Source: Flavobacteriia bacterium 40-80
GTDB taxonomy: Bacteria > Bacteroidota > Bacteroidia > Flavobacteriales_D > Crocinitomicaceae
DNA length: 36,357 bases
Direction: 5' to 3'
Assembly: GCA_001899145.1 (NCBI GenBank)
Contig: MKVF01000001.1
Span: 1 to 36,357, forward strand
The position numbers were made by a program, and so were the translations under genes. The notes under the pieces are model-generated. The model was given only the letters and a program-made list of their open reading frames with translations. It was not told where the DNA came from and ran no database searches. Numbering within the stretch: the first letter of the stretch is position 1; each line of letters starts with the position of its first letter. Below, one piece after another: positions 25,813 through 34,600 of this stretch.

Positions 25813-26103
25813 ATGAAGAAGCAGGGTTTTCTTAAAGTACTTTCTATAATCTTTCTTTTCTTATTCTGTTATTTCCTTTTTATGAATGACGGAACGTATA
25901 GAATTAATGAAGAAGAGGAAGAAGAGCTGGTTGAAAATCACTGTAAAAAAAACGTGAACCATTTGAATTTGGCCCATTTTTTTACTCCTTCACAAAAAAT
26001 AATTTCAGAACTACAGGAACGTCTTTTTTGCGTAGCTAAGAATGAAGTAAACCGGTATTCCACTCCACTTATAGAAAAGCCGCTGCTCCCTCCCGAATGT
26101 TAA
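25813..26103 (+). CDS. Small membrane-anchored protein of unknown function
   Basis: 96 residues. A basic N-terminus and one hydrophobic segment (about 7-24) suggest a signal anchor. An acidic run (INEEEEEELVE, about 32-42) and a short soluble tail with three cysteines (42-, 72- and C-terminal region) follow. I recognise no family. It sits 51 bp after mreD with a promoter-like box immediately before the ATG, which supports real expression. Confidence 0.6.
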   Translation: MKKQGFLKVLSIIFLFLFCYFLFMNDGTYRINEEEEEELVENHCKKNVNHLNLAHFFTPSQKIISELQERLFCVAKNEVNRYSTPLIEKPLLPPEC

Positions 26104-26503
26104 GTTGATGTTTTCACAAACGTCCTGAGGTTTTAAATTCGGTTAACTGATATTTTAATTTTTCCATTCAGTTCTGAGTCGCAGGGTTTTCTCCTGAAAA
26201 CAATCTGTTTCAGCAAAAGAAAATCTTCTTCTCCGGATTCCGTGATTTTTCATCCGAAATCTGAAATGATCAATGTTTAAGGATGAAAAATATTCAGAAC
26301 ACTTAAAAAGTGAAATAACTCATCAGTTATCTTGTTTCAATAGTTAATCCGCAAACCCGAAGACAGTTGTGATCACTTACAGTAACAATTATTACTGTAC
26401 TACCAATACGATAGTTGTTTAAGAATAATAAAAGCAAAGCTGATATTGGACTAAAGCAGATATGTAATCGGTAAGTTTTATCATCAACTTAAAGAATTAA
26501 AAC
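26104..26503. other. 400-bp intergenic region before the SulP gene, with inverted repeats
   Basis: No gene is seen. Two perfect inverted repeats stand out: ATTTTTCATCC (26245-26255) with GGATGAAAAAT (26281-26291), and TACAGTAA (26378-26385) with TTACTGTA (26392-26399). Neither is followed by a T-tract. No clear TAnnTTTG box was found close to the SulP start. Confidence 0.6.
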
Positions 26504-28090
26504 ATGAAAAAAATATTTTCTTCTTGGAAACAGGATTTCCCGGCCGGGCTTGTTGTTTTCCTTGTTGCGCTTCCGTTATGTCTTGGAGTAGCTTTGGGAT
26601 CAACGGGAACTATGGCGGTTCCTAATCTGTTTTCCGGGATCATTGCCGGTGTGATCGGCGGGATCATTGTGGGTATCTTCAGCGGTTCACGGCTGGGGGT
26701 TTCCGGTCCGGCTGCCGGATTGATCACTATTGTCGCTTCAGCGATAGTTACATTGGGATCTTATGAAGCATTTTTACTTGCAGTAATTATCGCAGGAGCG
26801 TTACAGCTTTTAGCAGGCTATTTTAAGCTCGGGATCATCGGAAATTACTTCCCTTCTTCGGTTATTAAAGGAATGCTCGCTGCAATAGGATTGACGCTTA
26901 TTTTTAAGCAGGTGCCTCACCTTGTGGGCTATGACAAGGATTTTATGGGAGATGAGCAATTTGCTCAGGTTGATGGTCAGAATACGTTTAGCGAATTATT
27001 AAATTCATTAAATTATATTTCGCCGACAGCGGTTTTGATTGCAGTCATTTCACTGGCGATCCTGATTCTTTTCGATCGTCCGTTCATGAAAAAAATAGCG
27101 CTGTTTAAAATACTTCCGGGAGCATTATTTGTAGTCGTTTTGGGTATTGTTATCAACCTACTGGCTCCGGGAAACATGAAATTAAGCGGGGAACATCTGG
27201 TTTCGATTCCTGTAGCGAACAGCTTCCAGGAGTTCAGAGGATTTTTCACGCAACCGAATTTTTCGGCATTTACAGATTACAATGTTTATATCATAGCTTT
27301 TACCATTGCATTAGTAGCCAGCCTGGAAACACTATTAAGCGTGGAGGCGACCGATAAGCTGGATCCGGAAAAGTTTGTTACACCGACTAATAAGGAACTA
27401 AAGGCGCAGGGATTGGGAAATATTATTTCCGGATTATTAGGCGGATTGCCTGTCACCCAGGTGATTGTGCGAAGCTCCGCGAATATTAATTCAGGAGGTC
27501 AGTCAAAATTATCTACTATATTTCATGGAGTGTTATTACTTTTAAGCGTGATTATTATTCCACAAGTGTTGAATCTCATTCCTTACGCATCGCTGGCCGC
27601 CATCCTGGTGATGGTCGGTTATAAGCTTTCGAATGTTGGCCTTTACAAGCAGATGTATAAGTTGGGTATAGCTCAGTTTTTACCATTTCTGACAACAATT
27701 GTTGTGGTGATGTTCACCGATTTGCTGAAAGGTATTTTTGCAGGCTTGTTTGTGGCGGTGTTTTTTATCATCAAAAACAGCTCGGGCTATTTTAAAAATA
27801 AGAAAAACCTGAAGAGCAGCATCCGGATTTCCAAAGACAGGCTGGAAGCTGATAAGGAGGTTGTCACCTTGACATTGGCAGAAAATGTTACTTTTCTTAA
27901 CAAAGGACAGGTGAAACAAGTATTAAATACAATTTCAGAAAATCAGGATGTGGTGATCGACGGAACACAGAATACATACGTCGATTATGATGTCCTGGAA
28001 GTAATACAGGAGTTTAAGGAAAGTGCACCATCAAACAATATTTCAGTAAAAACAATTGCTGTGGAGGAAGTGAATGTAATGGGACATTAA
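26504..28090 (+). CDS. SulP-family anion transporter with STAS domain (probably bicarbonate)
   Basis: 528 residues, close to the family size. The transmembrane part (about 10-425) begins with KQDFPAGLVVFLVALPLCLGVALGS, the SulP signature, and contains GLLGGLPVTQVIVRSSANIN, also typical. A shortened STAS domain occupies about 442-528. SulP proteins carry sulfate, bicarbonate or other anions, often with sodium or protons. The carbonic anhydrase gene 24 bp downstream, and resemblance to BicA-type proteins, favour bicarbonate. Sulfate remains possible. Confidence 0.92.
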   Translation: MKKIFSSWKQDFPAGLVVFLVALPLCLGVALGSTGTMAVPNLFSGIIAGVIGGIIVGIFSGSRLGVSGPAAGLITIVASAIVTLGSYEAFLLAVIIAGALQLLAGYFKLGIIGNYFPSSVIKGMLAAIGLTLIFKQVPHLVGYDKDFMGDEQFAQVDGQNTFSELLNSLNYISPTAVLIAVISLAILILFDRPFMKKIALFKILPGALFVVVLGIVINLLAPGNMKLSGEHLVSIPVANSFQEFRGFFTQPNFSAFTDYNVYIIAFTIALVASLETLLSVEATDKLDPEKFVTPTNKELKAQGLGNIISGLLGGLPVTQVIVRSSANINSGGQSKLSTIFHGVLLLLSVIIIPQVLNLIPYASLAAILVMVGYKLSNVGLYKQMYKLGIAQFLPFLTTIVVVMFTDLLKGIFAGLFVAVFFIIKNSSGYFKNKKNLKSSIRISKDRLEADKEVVTLTLAENVTFLNKGQVKQVLNTISENQDVVIDGTQNTYVDYDVLEVIQEFKESAPSNNISVKTIAVEEVNVMGH

Positions 28091-28114
28091 TTTTAATTAA
28101 AAAAAGAAAGAATT

Positions 28115-28753
28115 ATGAAAAACGAATTTTATAACAAACTTATAGAAAATAACAAAGAATGGGTTAAATCAAGATTAGCGGAAGATGATCAGTTTTTCTC
28201 CCGCTTGGAAAAACAACAGGCTCCGCCATTATTGTGGATTGGCTGTTCGGATTCCCGTGTACCGGCGAATCAGATTATCGGGGCTGATCCCGGAGAAGTA
28301 TTTGTTCACAGAAACATTGCCAATGTGGTGGTTCATTCGGATATGAACCTGCTTTCTGTAATGGACTATTCTGTTAATGTGTTGAAAGTAAAGCATATTA
28401 TTGTCTGTGGACACTATGGCTGTGGCGGGGTGAAGGCAGCAATGGGAACACAGAATATTGGTATTATTGATAACTGGATCCGGCATATCCGTGATGTGTA
28501 TCGCTTCCATAAGAGAGAGCTGGATGCGATTGAAAACGACAATGTGCGTTTCGACAGGTTAGTGGAGCTGAATGTTAAAGAGCAGGTTGGAAATGTTGTG
28601 AAAACCTCCATCGTGCAGAAGGCTTGGGAAAACGGGCAGGAGCTTCATGTTCATGGTTGGGTTTACGGTTTAAAAGACGGGTTGATCAAAGATCTGGACC
28701 TGACCATTTCCGATAATAACGAGGTGGATGAAGTGTTCAGATTGGAGTTTTAA
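28115..28753 (+). CDS. can: Beta-class carbonic anhydrase
   Basis: 212 residues, interconverting CO2 and bicarbonate in the cytoplasm. The zinc ligands are C44, H100 and C103, and the D46/R48 dyad is in GCSDSRVP; CGHYGCGG is intact. These place it in the beta class, similar to E. coli Can. It shares an operon-like arrangement with the upstream SulP gene, so it probably equilibrates imported bicarbonate or helps retain inorganic carbon for carboxylases. Confidence 0.96.
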   Translation: MKNEFYNKLIENNKEWVKSRLAEDDQFFSRLEKQQAPPLLWIGCSDSRVPANQIIGADPGEVFVHRNIANVVVHSDMNLLSVMDYSVNVLKVKHIIVCGHYGCGGVKAAMGTQNIGIIDNWIRHIRDVYRFHKRELDAIENDNVRFDRLVELNVKEQVGNVVKTSIVQKAWENGQELHVHGWVYGLKDGLIKDLDLTISDNNEVDEVFRLEF

Positions 28754-28910
28754 CTGATACCAGTAAAAATTTAAAAACAGGAACGATCTGTTTCAAATTT
28801 CACGGAGACTTGTAGGGACAGGCTGATAATTTCAAAAAGAAAATCGCACGTGTTTTTCAATGCGTCTAAATGAATAAAGGCGTAATATTTTTATTTACAG
28901 TTGCTTAAAA

Positions 28911-28937
28911 GGAATGTTTTAAAACATTCCTTTTTTT
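28911..28937 (+). terminator. Rho-independent terminator after the carbonic anhydrase gene
   Basis: A perfect 20-nt palindrome GGAATGTTTTAAAACATTCC is followed by seven Ts. Confidence 0.9.
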
Positions 28938-28949
28938 ATTTGTCACGGA

Positions 28950-28980
28950 TTTGTTATATAAACGAAAAATAGTACTTTCG
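28950..28980 (+). promoter_or_regulatory. Promoter of the Fn3 T9SS gene: TTTG -33 and TACTTTCG -7
   Basis: TTTG at 28950-28953 and TACTTTCG at 28973-28980 are separated by 19 nt, the typical Bacteroidota spacing. The -7 region is shared with the promoter at 856. Confidence 0.7.
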
Positions 28981-28985
28981 CACTG

Positions 28986-29002
28986 TTTAGATTTAATCTA
29001 AA
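28986..29002. promoter_or_regulatory. 17-nt palindrome at the predicted transcription start
   Basis: TTTAGATTTAATCTAAA is a perfect palindrome around T28994, just after the -7 box. A related AATCTAAAT sequence follows the similar promoter near 873. It is a candidate operator. Confidence 0.55.
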
Positions 29003-29026
29003 TTAAAGTAAGACAAGTTAAGACGT

Positions 29027-30376
29027 ATGAAAAAAACAGTATTAAGTTTAATGCTGGCATTGCCGCTTTTGGTAAAAGCGCAGTGTCCAGCGGCATCAGC
29101 TATCAATGATAGCTTTGAGAGTTATGCGGCAGGATCAGGTCAGGGAATGCCGACCTGTTGGGCATTGGAAGGTTCTTCCGGAGGAATGGGACCAACAATC
29201 GGGTTAAGAAATTCGGCCGGAGAAGCAAGAACCGGATCAAACTATATTCAGATCTATTCCTTCTTTTCGTCTAATCCGACCAATTATTTTATTACCCCCG
29301 AATTAACAGCAATTGACGGCTATCATTATGCCAGATTCTATTTAAAATCAGATGATGCGGGCGCAATGACTGTTACGTATGGGACAATGGATTCACAATC
29401 CAATACGGCTTCGTTTAACGCTTTGGGAACGGCTACCCTCACAAATAACCAGTATGTTGAAGTGAATACGGGAGCGATTCCTGCCACAGCACATAAATAT
29501 TTTGCTCTTAAAATTGAAATCTCCGGGATGCACAAGACAATTAAGCTGGATGATTTCGAATGGGGAGCTTTAGCAGTACCGTGTAATGAGGTAACAAACC
29601 TGATCTCTTCGAACGTTACTAAAAACACCGCCAAAGTCTCCTGGAACGGACAAGCCGGAGATCAGTTTAAAGTGGAATACGGCCCGGTTGGATTTACACC
29701 GGGAAACGGAACATCTCAGACAATCTTGGCGACTGAAATTAATCTGACAAATTTATCGGAAGGTACGGCTTATGATGTTTATGTAACAACCGTGTGTCAA
29801 AACGGAAACAGCACGACCAGCCCGAAAGTGACATTTACGACAACTGTTTGTAGTGAAGCCAGCAACACATTGGCATCACAGATTACAAAAAATGCTGCGG
29901 TTATTTCCTGGGCTGTACAGGTCGGAAATCAGTTTAAAGTGGAGTACGGAATGAGCGGATTTGCGCCGGGAAATGGTATTTCTCAGACGGTAACAACAAA
30001 TCAGATCAACCTGACCAACCTTAATGAAAACACAGATTATGATGTGTATATTACGACTATTTGCGGATCGGAAACCAGCAATAATGCCGTTAAGGTGAGC
30101 TTTAAAACCTTGAATACGCTTGCTGCCATGATCGCAGAAGGGAAATCTCCGTTTACTGTTTATCCGAATCCTTCGGACGGAACAATTATTTCACTTGTCA
30201 CCGAAGAAGATTTGTCAGATTACCATTACGCTGTTTATACTGTTGAAGGAAAACAAGCGATAGAAAATTCACTGAATCAGATAATTGATGTGTCACAATT
30301 GGAGAGCGGGGCATACCTGCTTGTTATTCGAAACCGTTCGAATTCATTTACTCATCCGATCTTAATTCAAAAATAA
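29027..30376 (+). CDS. Secreted T9SS protein with two fibronectin type III domains
   Basis: 449 residues. The signal peptide ends near MLALPLLVKAQ (1-19). A MAM- or cleaved-adhesin-like jelly-roll domain follows (about 20-185, starting DSFESYAAG), then two tandem Fn3 domains (about 185-275 and 275-367) that share QFKVEYG...GFxPGNG...SQT, and a T9SS type A sorting domain from about 378 (FTVYPNPSDG to the end). It is exported to the surface or medium. The ligand is unknown. Two membrane-protein genes follow closely and may be co-expressed. Confidence 0.93.
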   Translation: MKKTVLSLMLALPLLVKAQCPAASAINDSFESYAAGSGQGMPTCWALEGSSGGMGPTIGLRNSAGEARTGSNYIQIYSFFSSNPTNYFITPELTAIDGYHYARFYLKSDDAGAMTVTYGTMDSQSNTASFNALGTATLTNNQYVEVNTGAIPATAHKYFALKIEISGMHKTIKLDDFEWGALAVPCNEVTNLISSNVTKNTAKVSWNGQAGDQFKVEYGPVGFTPGNGTSQTILATEINLTNLSEGTAYDVYVTTVCQNGNSTTSPKVTFTTTVCSEASNTLASQITKNAAVISWAVQVGNQFKVEYGMSGFAPGNGISQTVTTNQINLTNLNENTDYDVYITTICGSETSNNAVKVSFKTLNTLAAMIAEGKSPFTVYPNPSDGTIISLVTEEDLSDYHYAVYTVEGKQAIENSLNQIIDVSQLESGAYLLVIRNRSNSFTHPILIQK

Positions 30377-30393
30377 ATCAAATATAATTGCTT

Positions 30394-30801
30394 ATGAAAA
30401 CAGAAGTAAATTACAAATTAGCCTTATTCTGGCTGATCACCATTGTGGGAATGATGCTGCATTCAAATTACCACACGAACGGTTTTATCTATGAAGTGGA
30501 TATTGTAAAAAAAGGTGCGAATGGCGTTATCCCTGCAGGGCTGATTATCATTCGGAACGTGTTCTACCACCTGCCTCTTATATGGATTTTATTGATTATT
30601 TACACCAACAAAACAATTATTAATTTGTTTTTGTTTATTGTAAGTGTCGTGTACTCAGGGTCTCATTTTGTTCACTTTGCGGCGGAATTTAAAAAAGAGC
30701 ATTTGGATTTTTCCCAAATCCCGCTATTGCTGATCATGTTCGCAATTTCTGTGCTGATTATCATGGAACAGTATAAACATTGGAAAACAAATAAAGCCTG
30801 A
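30394..30801 (+). CDS. Small four-helix membrane protein
   Basis: 135 residues from the ATG at 30394; the frame also has a TTG two codons upstream. Hydrophobic segments lie at about 8-21, 43-65, 70-88 and 107-125. No family is recognised with confidence. It starts 17 bp after the T9SS gene, and its stop is one base before the next ATG, so it belongs to the same operon. Confidence 0.82.
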   Translation: MKTEVNYKLALFWLITIVGMMLHSNYHTNGFIYEVDIVKKGANGVIPAGLIIIRNVFYHLPLIWILLIIYTNKTIINLFLFIVSVVYSGSHFVHFAAEFKKEHLDFSQIPLLLIMFAISVLIIMEQYKHWKTNKA

Positions 30802-30802
30802 T

Positions 30803-31333
30803 ATGAAGAAATTTTGGAAAATCACTAAACGGGTCCTGTTCATAACTACAGGAGCTATTGCGCTGTTTTTTATAGTGTTGCTGACTTTTGGCTCTTTTGC
30901 GGAAATTCACTACAACGGAACAGAAACCAAAGTAATTAAAGCAACACCGGAGCAGGTATGGAATGTGCTGAGCGATGTGGAGCGCTATTCCGGCAGCAGA
31001 CATGAGGTGAAAAGGGTAGAAGTGCTTTCAAGAGACGAAAACGGAGTGAAATCATGGAAAGAGCATACGAATCTGCATGGAGCTATGACTTATCAGGCAC
31101 TGGAAGAAATTCCGAATGAGAAAATGGTTATTCAGATGGTGGAAAGTGATTTTGGTCTTTCCGGTGTCTGGACTTTTACCTTAGCAGAAGACAACGGGGA
31201 AACAACCGTTTCCCTGCATGAAGATTCTGATGCCAGAGGCCTGCTGATGCGGAGTATTTTAAATGCCCTTGGACGAAACGCTAATCAGAGATTACTTTTA
31301 ATGACACTCGAAAAAGAGGTGAAGAAAGGGTGA
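30803..31333 (+). CDS. Membrane-anchored SRPBCC (polyketide cyclase/START-like) protein
   Basis: 176 residues. One N-terminal helix (about 10-30) is followed by an SRPBCC domain. TKVIKATPEQVWNVLSDVERYSGSRHEVKRVEVL is the typical opening (residues 41 onward), and the fold ends with a long C-terminal helix. Such domains bind hydrophobic ligands in a deep cavity; the ligand here is unknown. It begins one base after the previous stop. Confidence 0.87.
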   Translation: MKKFWKITKRVLFITTGAIALFFIVLLTFGSFAEIHYNGTETKVIKATPEQVWNVLSDVERYSGSRHEVKRVEVLSRDENGVKSWKEHTNLHGAMTYQALEEIPNEKMVIQMVESDFGLSGVWTFTLAEDNGETTVSLHEDSDARGLLMRSILNALGRNANQRLLLMTLEKEVKKG

Positions 31334-31393
31334 TCTTTTTAATTTTTAGCCCTTTTGCTATCAGCTTGCCTGATTATACCAATTTTAGATTAT

Positions 31394-31467
31394 AATTCCT
31401 TATCCTGAAGCTTTTTACTAAGCCCTCAGGATAAGGGATTTCCTATCTTCAGAAGATACCTTTTTTT
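31394..31467 (+). terminator. Double hairpin terminator after the SRPBCC gene
   Basis: CCTTATCCTGA (31398-31408) pairs with TCAGGATAAGG (31426-31436), extendable by four pairs with one wobble. A second palindrome, TATCTTCAGAAGATA (31444-31458), is followed by CC and seven Ts. Confidence 0.85.
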
Positions 31468-31684
31468 ATTTTTAGTTCTTCCTGCCTTTCAACTTTCTGC
31501 TTTTCCCTAAAGCATTCATTAATTTTTTATAAATTTTCATCAGAAAACCCTTTTTGTTCATTCAAAGCATCTTAACATTTACATCAAAAGTTATTTTTAT
31601 AAATTTATATATTCTTTACGTATAAAAGAATTGATTAACAAACATGTACGTACAAATTAAACCACTATCAAAAATTCATAATTT
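31468..31684. other. Intergenic region before the terminal giant gene
   Basis: Very AT-rich sequence with no gene. A weak promoter candidate lies near 31605-31625 (TATATTCTTTACG), only loosely like the TACTTTCG boxes of the other T9SS genes. Confidence 0.4.
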
Positions 31685-34600
31685 ATGGAAATATTTTTAC
31701 GAAAGAAGCATGCTATTATATTGTTGCTTTTTATATTAAGTATATCGTGGAATAGTTATGCAGGTTCGCAGGTTTATGTGTTTCCTGCAGCAACAGGAAC
31801 CGGCTATGTTACTTTCCCGGGTGTGGGTAGTGACTGTGTAGATTTATCGGCAATTGTTCCTGTCGGAGCTACTAATGTCGTTGTGACGTTAACTAACCTG
31901 GGTGTTGATTTTGATTTATTTGCTCGCAATAATGGTAACTGCCCTACGACAGGTAATTATAGCTATGTTTCTGGTGCAAGTGGCACAACGAATGAATCCG
32001 TTAACTTAGGCTCTTTTTGTGATGGAAACAATTGGAGGGTGAGGGTAAATAAATATAGTAGTGGTTCAGGAGGTGCAACTTTAACAATCTCATGGACAGA
32101 TCCTGCTCCTGTGCCCGGTTTTGGTAGCAATTCATGGAATGTACTTGCATACAATGCGCCAACGACATATAATGCTGTGAATTACCTAAACTTAACGGGT
32201 ACTACATATAGAGGATATTACACAAATCCAAATTTAAATATAAGCACGAATAGTTTATGGGGATTAACCGCATCTCCTTCGGCGGCTAGTGGCTACGTAG
32301 GTTGTCCGGTTACTAATAATAATCACGTTTTCATCTATAAAAGAAAGGGCTTTGCGTCCGGATGTTACTCTATATCAAATATTGTCTATGATGATGCGAT
32401 ACGAATTTATATAGATGGTTCTCAAGTGTATGAAAATACAGGGTGCTGTTCTATGGCAGGAGTGGCATGGCTGGGATATTTAGATGCAAACAGCGAGGTT
32501 GAAATTCGCGTAGCAGAAAATACCGGAGATAGTCGTTTGAATTTGGATTTTGCTACAGGAGCGACTTTTTCTGTTACTGCAAATTATGACCCAACAGCCT
32601 GTGGTCCTAATATTGTTTTAAATTCAAGTTACTCCGTTGCTCCGGGGGCATCACCATACCAATCCTTGACATATAATTGGACGGGAGCATCAATTGTAAG
32701 CGGAGCAAATACGGCTACTCCAACAGTTAATCCTACAAGTTCAACAACATATACACTCAATGCAAGTTATAATGGTTGTGCAAGCGCGCCTGTTAATGTT
32801 ACGGTAAATCCGCTTATCATTACAGCTTCTTCCACAATTGTTTGCCCAAATGGTACATTGGATTTGAGTACTCCGGGGGAATGGGCATCGTTGCCCACAA
32901 ATGCAACCCTGGTTACAGGTGCAAATCCAAATAATGAGTATTATAGTCGATTTACGGCCAATACATCCTTTAATACCCCTGTAGAGTTAAAAACTGCCCG
33001 TCTTTTAGTAGTTGGCGGTGGTGGTGGCGGTGGCTCTAACGGCGGCGGTGGTGGTGGCGCAGGCGGCTTTTATACGAATTCATCTATTTCTATACCATCC
33101 GGGAATACCACTGTAACAATTGGTGCTGGTGGTGCAGTTCACAATAATTCAGCATCACCTAATACAGCTGCGACAAATGGAGGGCAGTCAGCTTTTGGCT
33201 CTTATACTGCTGGTGGTGGTGGTGGTGGTGCTTCACGTGATCAGGGCTTAGCCGGCCAGAATGGCGGAACGGGAACTGTACAGGGCTCTGGTGGCGGTGG
33301 CGGTGGATGCGTTACATCTGCAACTCGTCATACTGGAGGGACAGGAGTTTTTTCCGGAGGAACCGGGTTTAGAGCTGATTGTCCTGCTGCTGGTGGCGGT
33401 GGCGGTGGCGCAGGTAGTGCGGGAAGTAATGCTGCAAGTAATAATGGAGGCGCCGGTGGTGCCGGATTGCAAAGTAATATCACTGGAGTAAACTTATGGT
33501 ATGCCGGTGGTGGTGGTGGTGGAACCACAAATTTTAATGGTGGTGCTTGTGGAAATGGTAATGTATATAACAACGGTGCCGGAGGTAGCAGTGTCGGAGG
33601 TTATGGTGAAACTAACAGTGGAAGTACAAATATAATACAGTATGGTCCAACAGCTAATACTGGTTCTGGTGGAGGTGCAGAACAAACAGGTGCGGCGGGT
33701 GTAGTCATTATACGTTACCGCGTACCAAAATATACGCTTTCGGCAATTACTGCAACAGGAACGACTATCAATGAACTTACAGGAGTTATAACGGCCGGTT
33801 CAACAGCAGGTACAGTTACCGTAACTTATACCAATGAATTTGGCTGCACAACTGCTCCTGTAATAATAACTGTAGGCGGATCTATCGCACCGTTGGAAAC
33901 TACCGTATCGCCTGTGGGCAATTGTAGTGGTGCAACGGTTACTTTGAAGGTCAATGACAAAGTAGGAAAAGGGGGGCTGATTGATCATTCAACATGGACA
34001 GTTGGTACAGGAAGTATTACTGGTTATACTGTAAATGAAACAAACGCTACTGAAAATGCACGAATTAATGGTACTGACCCATGGGGAAAATCAACCGTAA
34101 TATGGGAAGGAAGAGCTTCTGGCGATGGAAACGGTGATGGCGGCTGGAATGGATCACAGGTAGCTATTGATAATACAAAAACATATAGATATTCAGTTTG
34201 GATAAAAAGAACCGTTCAGGGGACAGCAGGCAGATTCTATTTGGGCCTTCAGAGTAATGCCGGAGGCGCTTATACTTTAGCAGGAAGTTCCGATGGTAAT
34301 CCTTATTTCTGGTATTCCTCAACACCAGCCGGCTCAGAACTGCCTACCGGAGAGTGGGTGCTTGTAGTGGGTTATGTTCACCCTGTTTCATACACTGGGG
34401 CTACAGACCCTACGTCTGGCAGATACACTGTTTCAGGTGGACGATATGGTGGTATATTTTATGATTATAAATGGGCTCCGGGAACGACAACCGCCAGCTT
34501 AAGAACCTATCTTTACTATGCGGATGGAACAGCACAACAGCAATGGGTTTATCCGAGAATAGACGTAGTAGATGGTTCAGAGCCAAGTATTCAGGATCTT

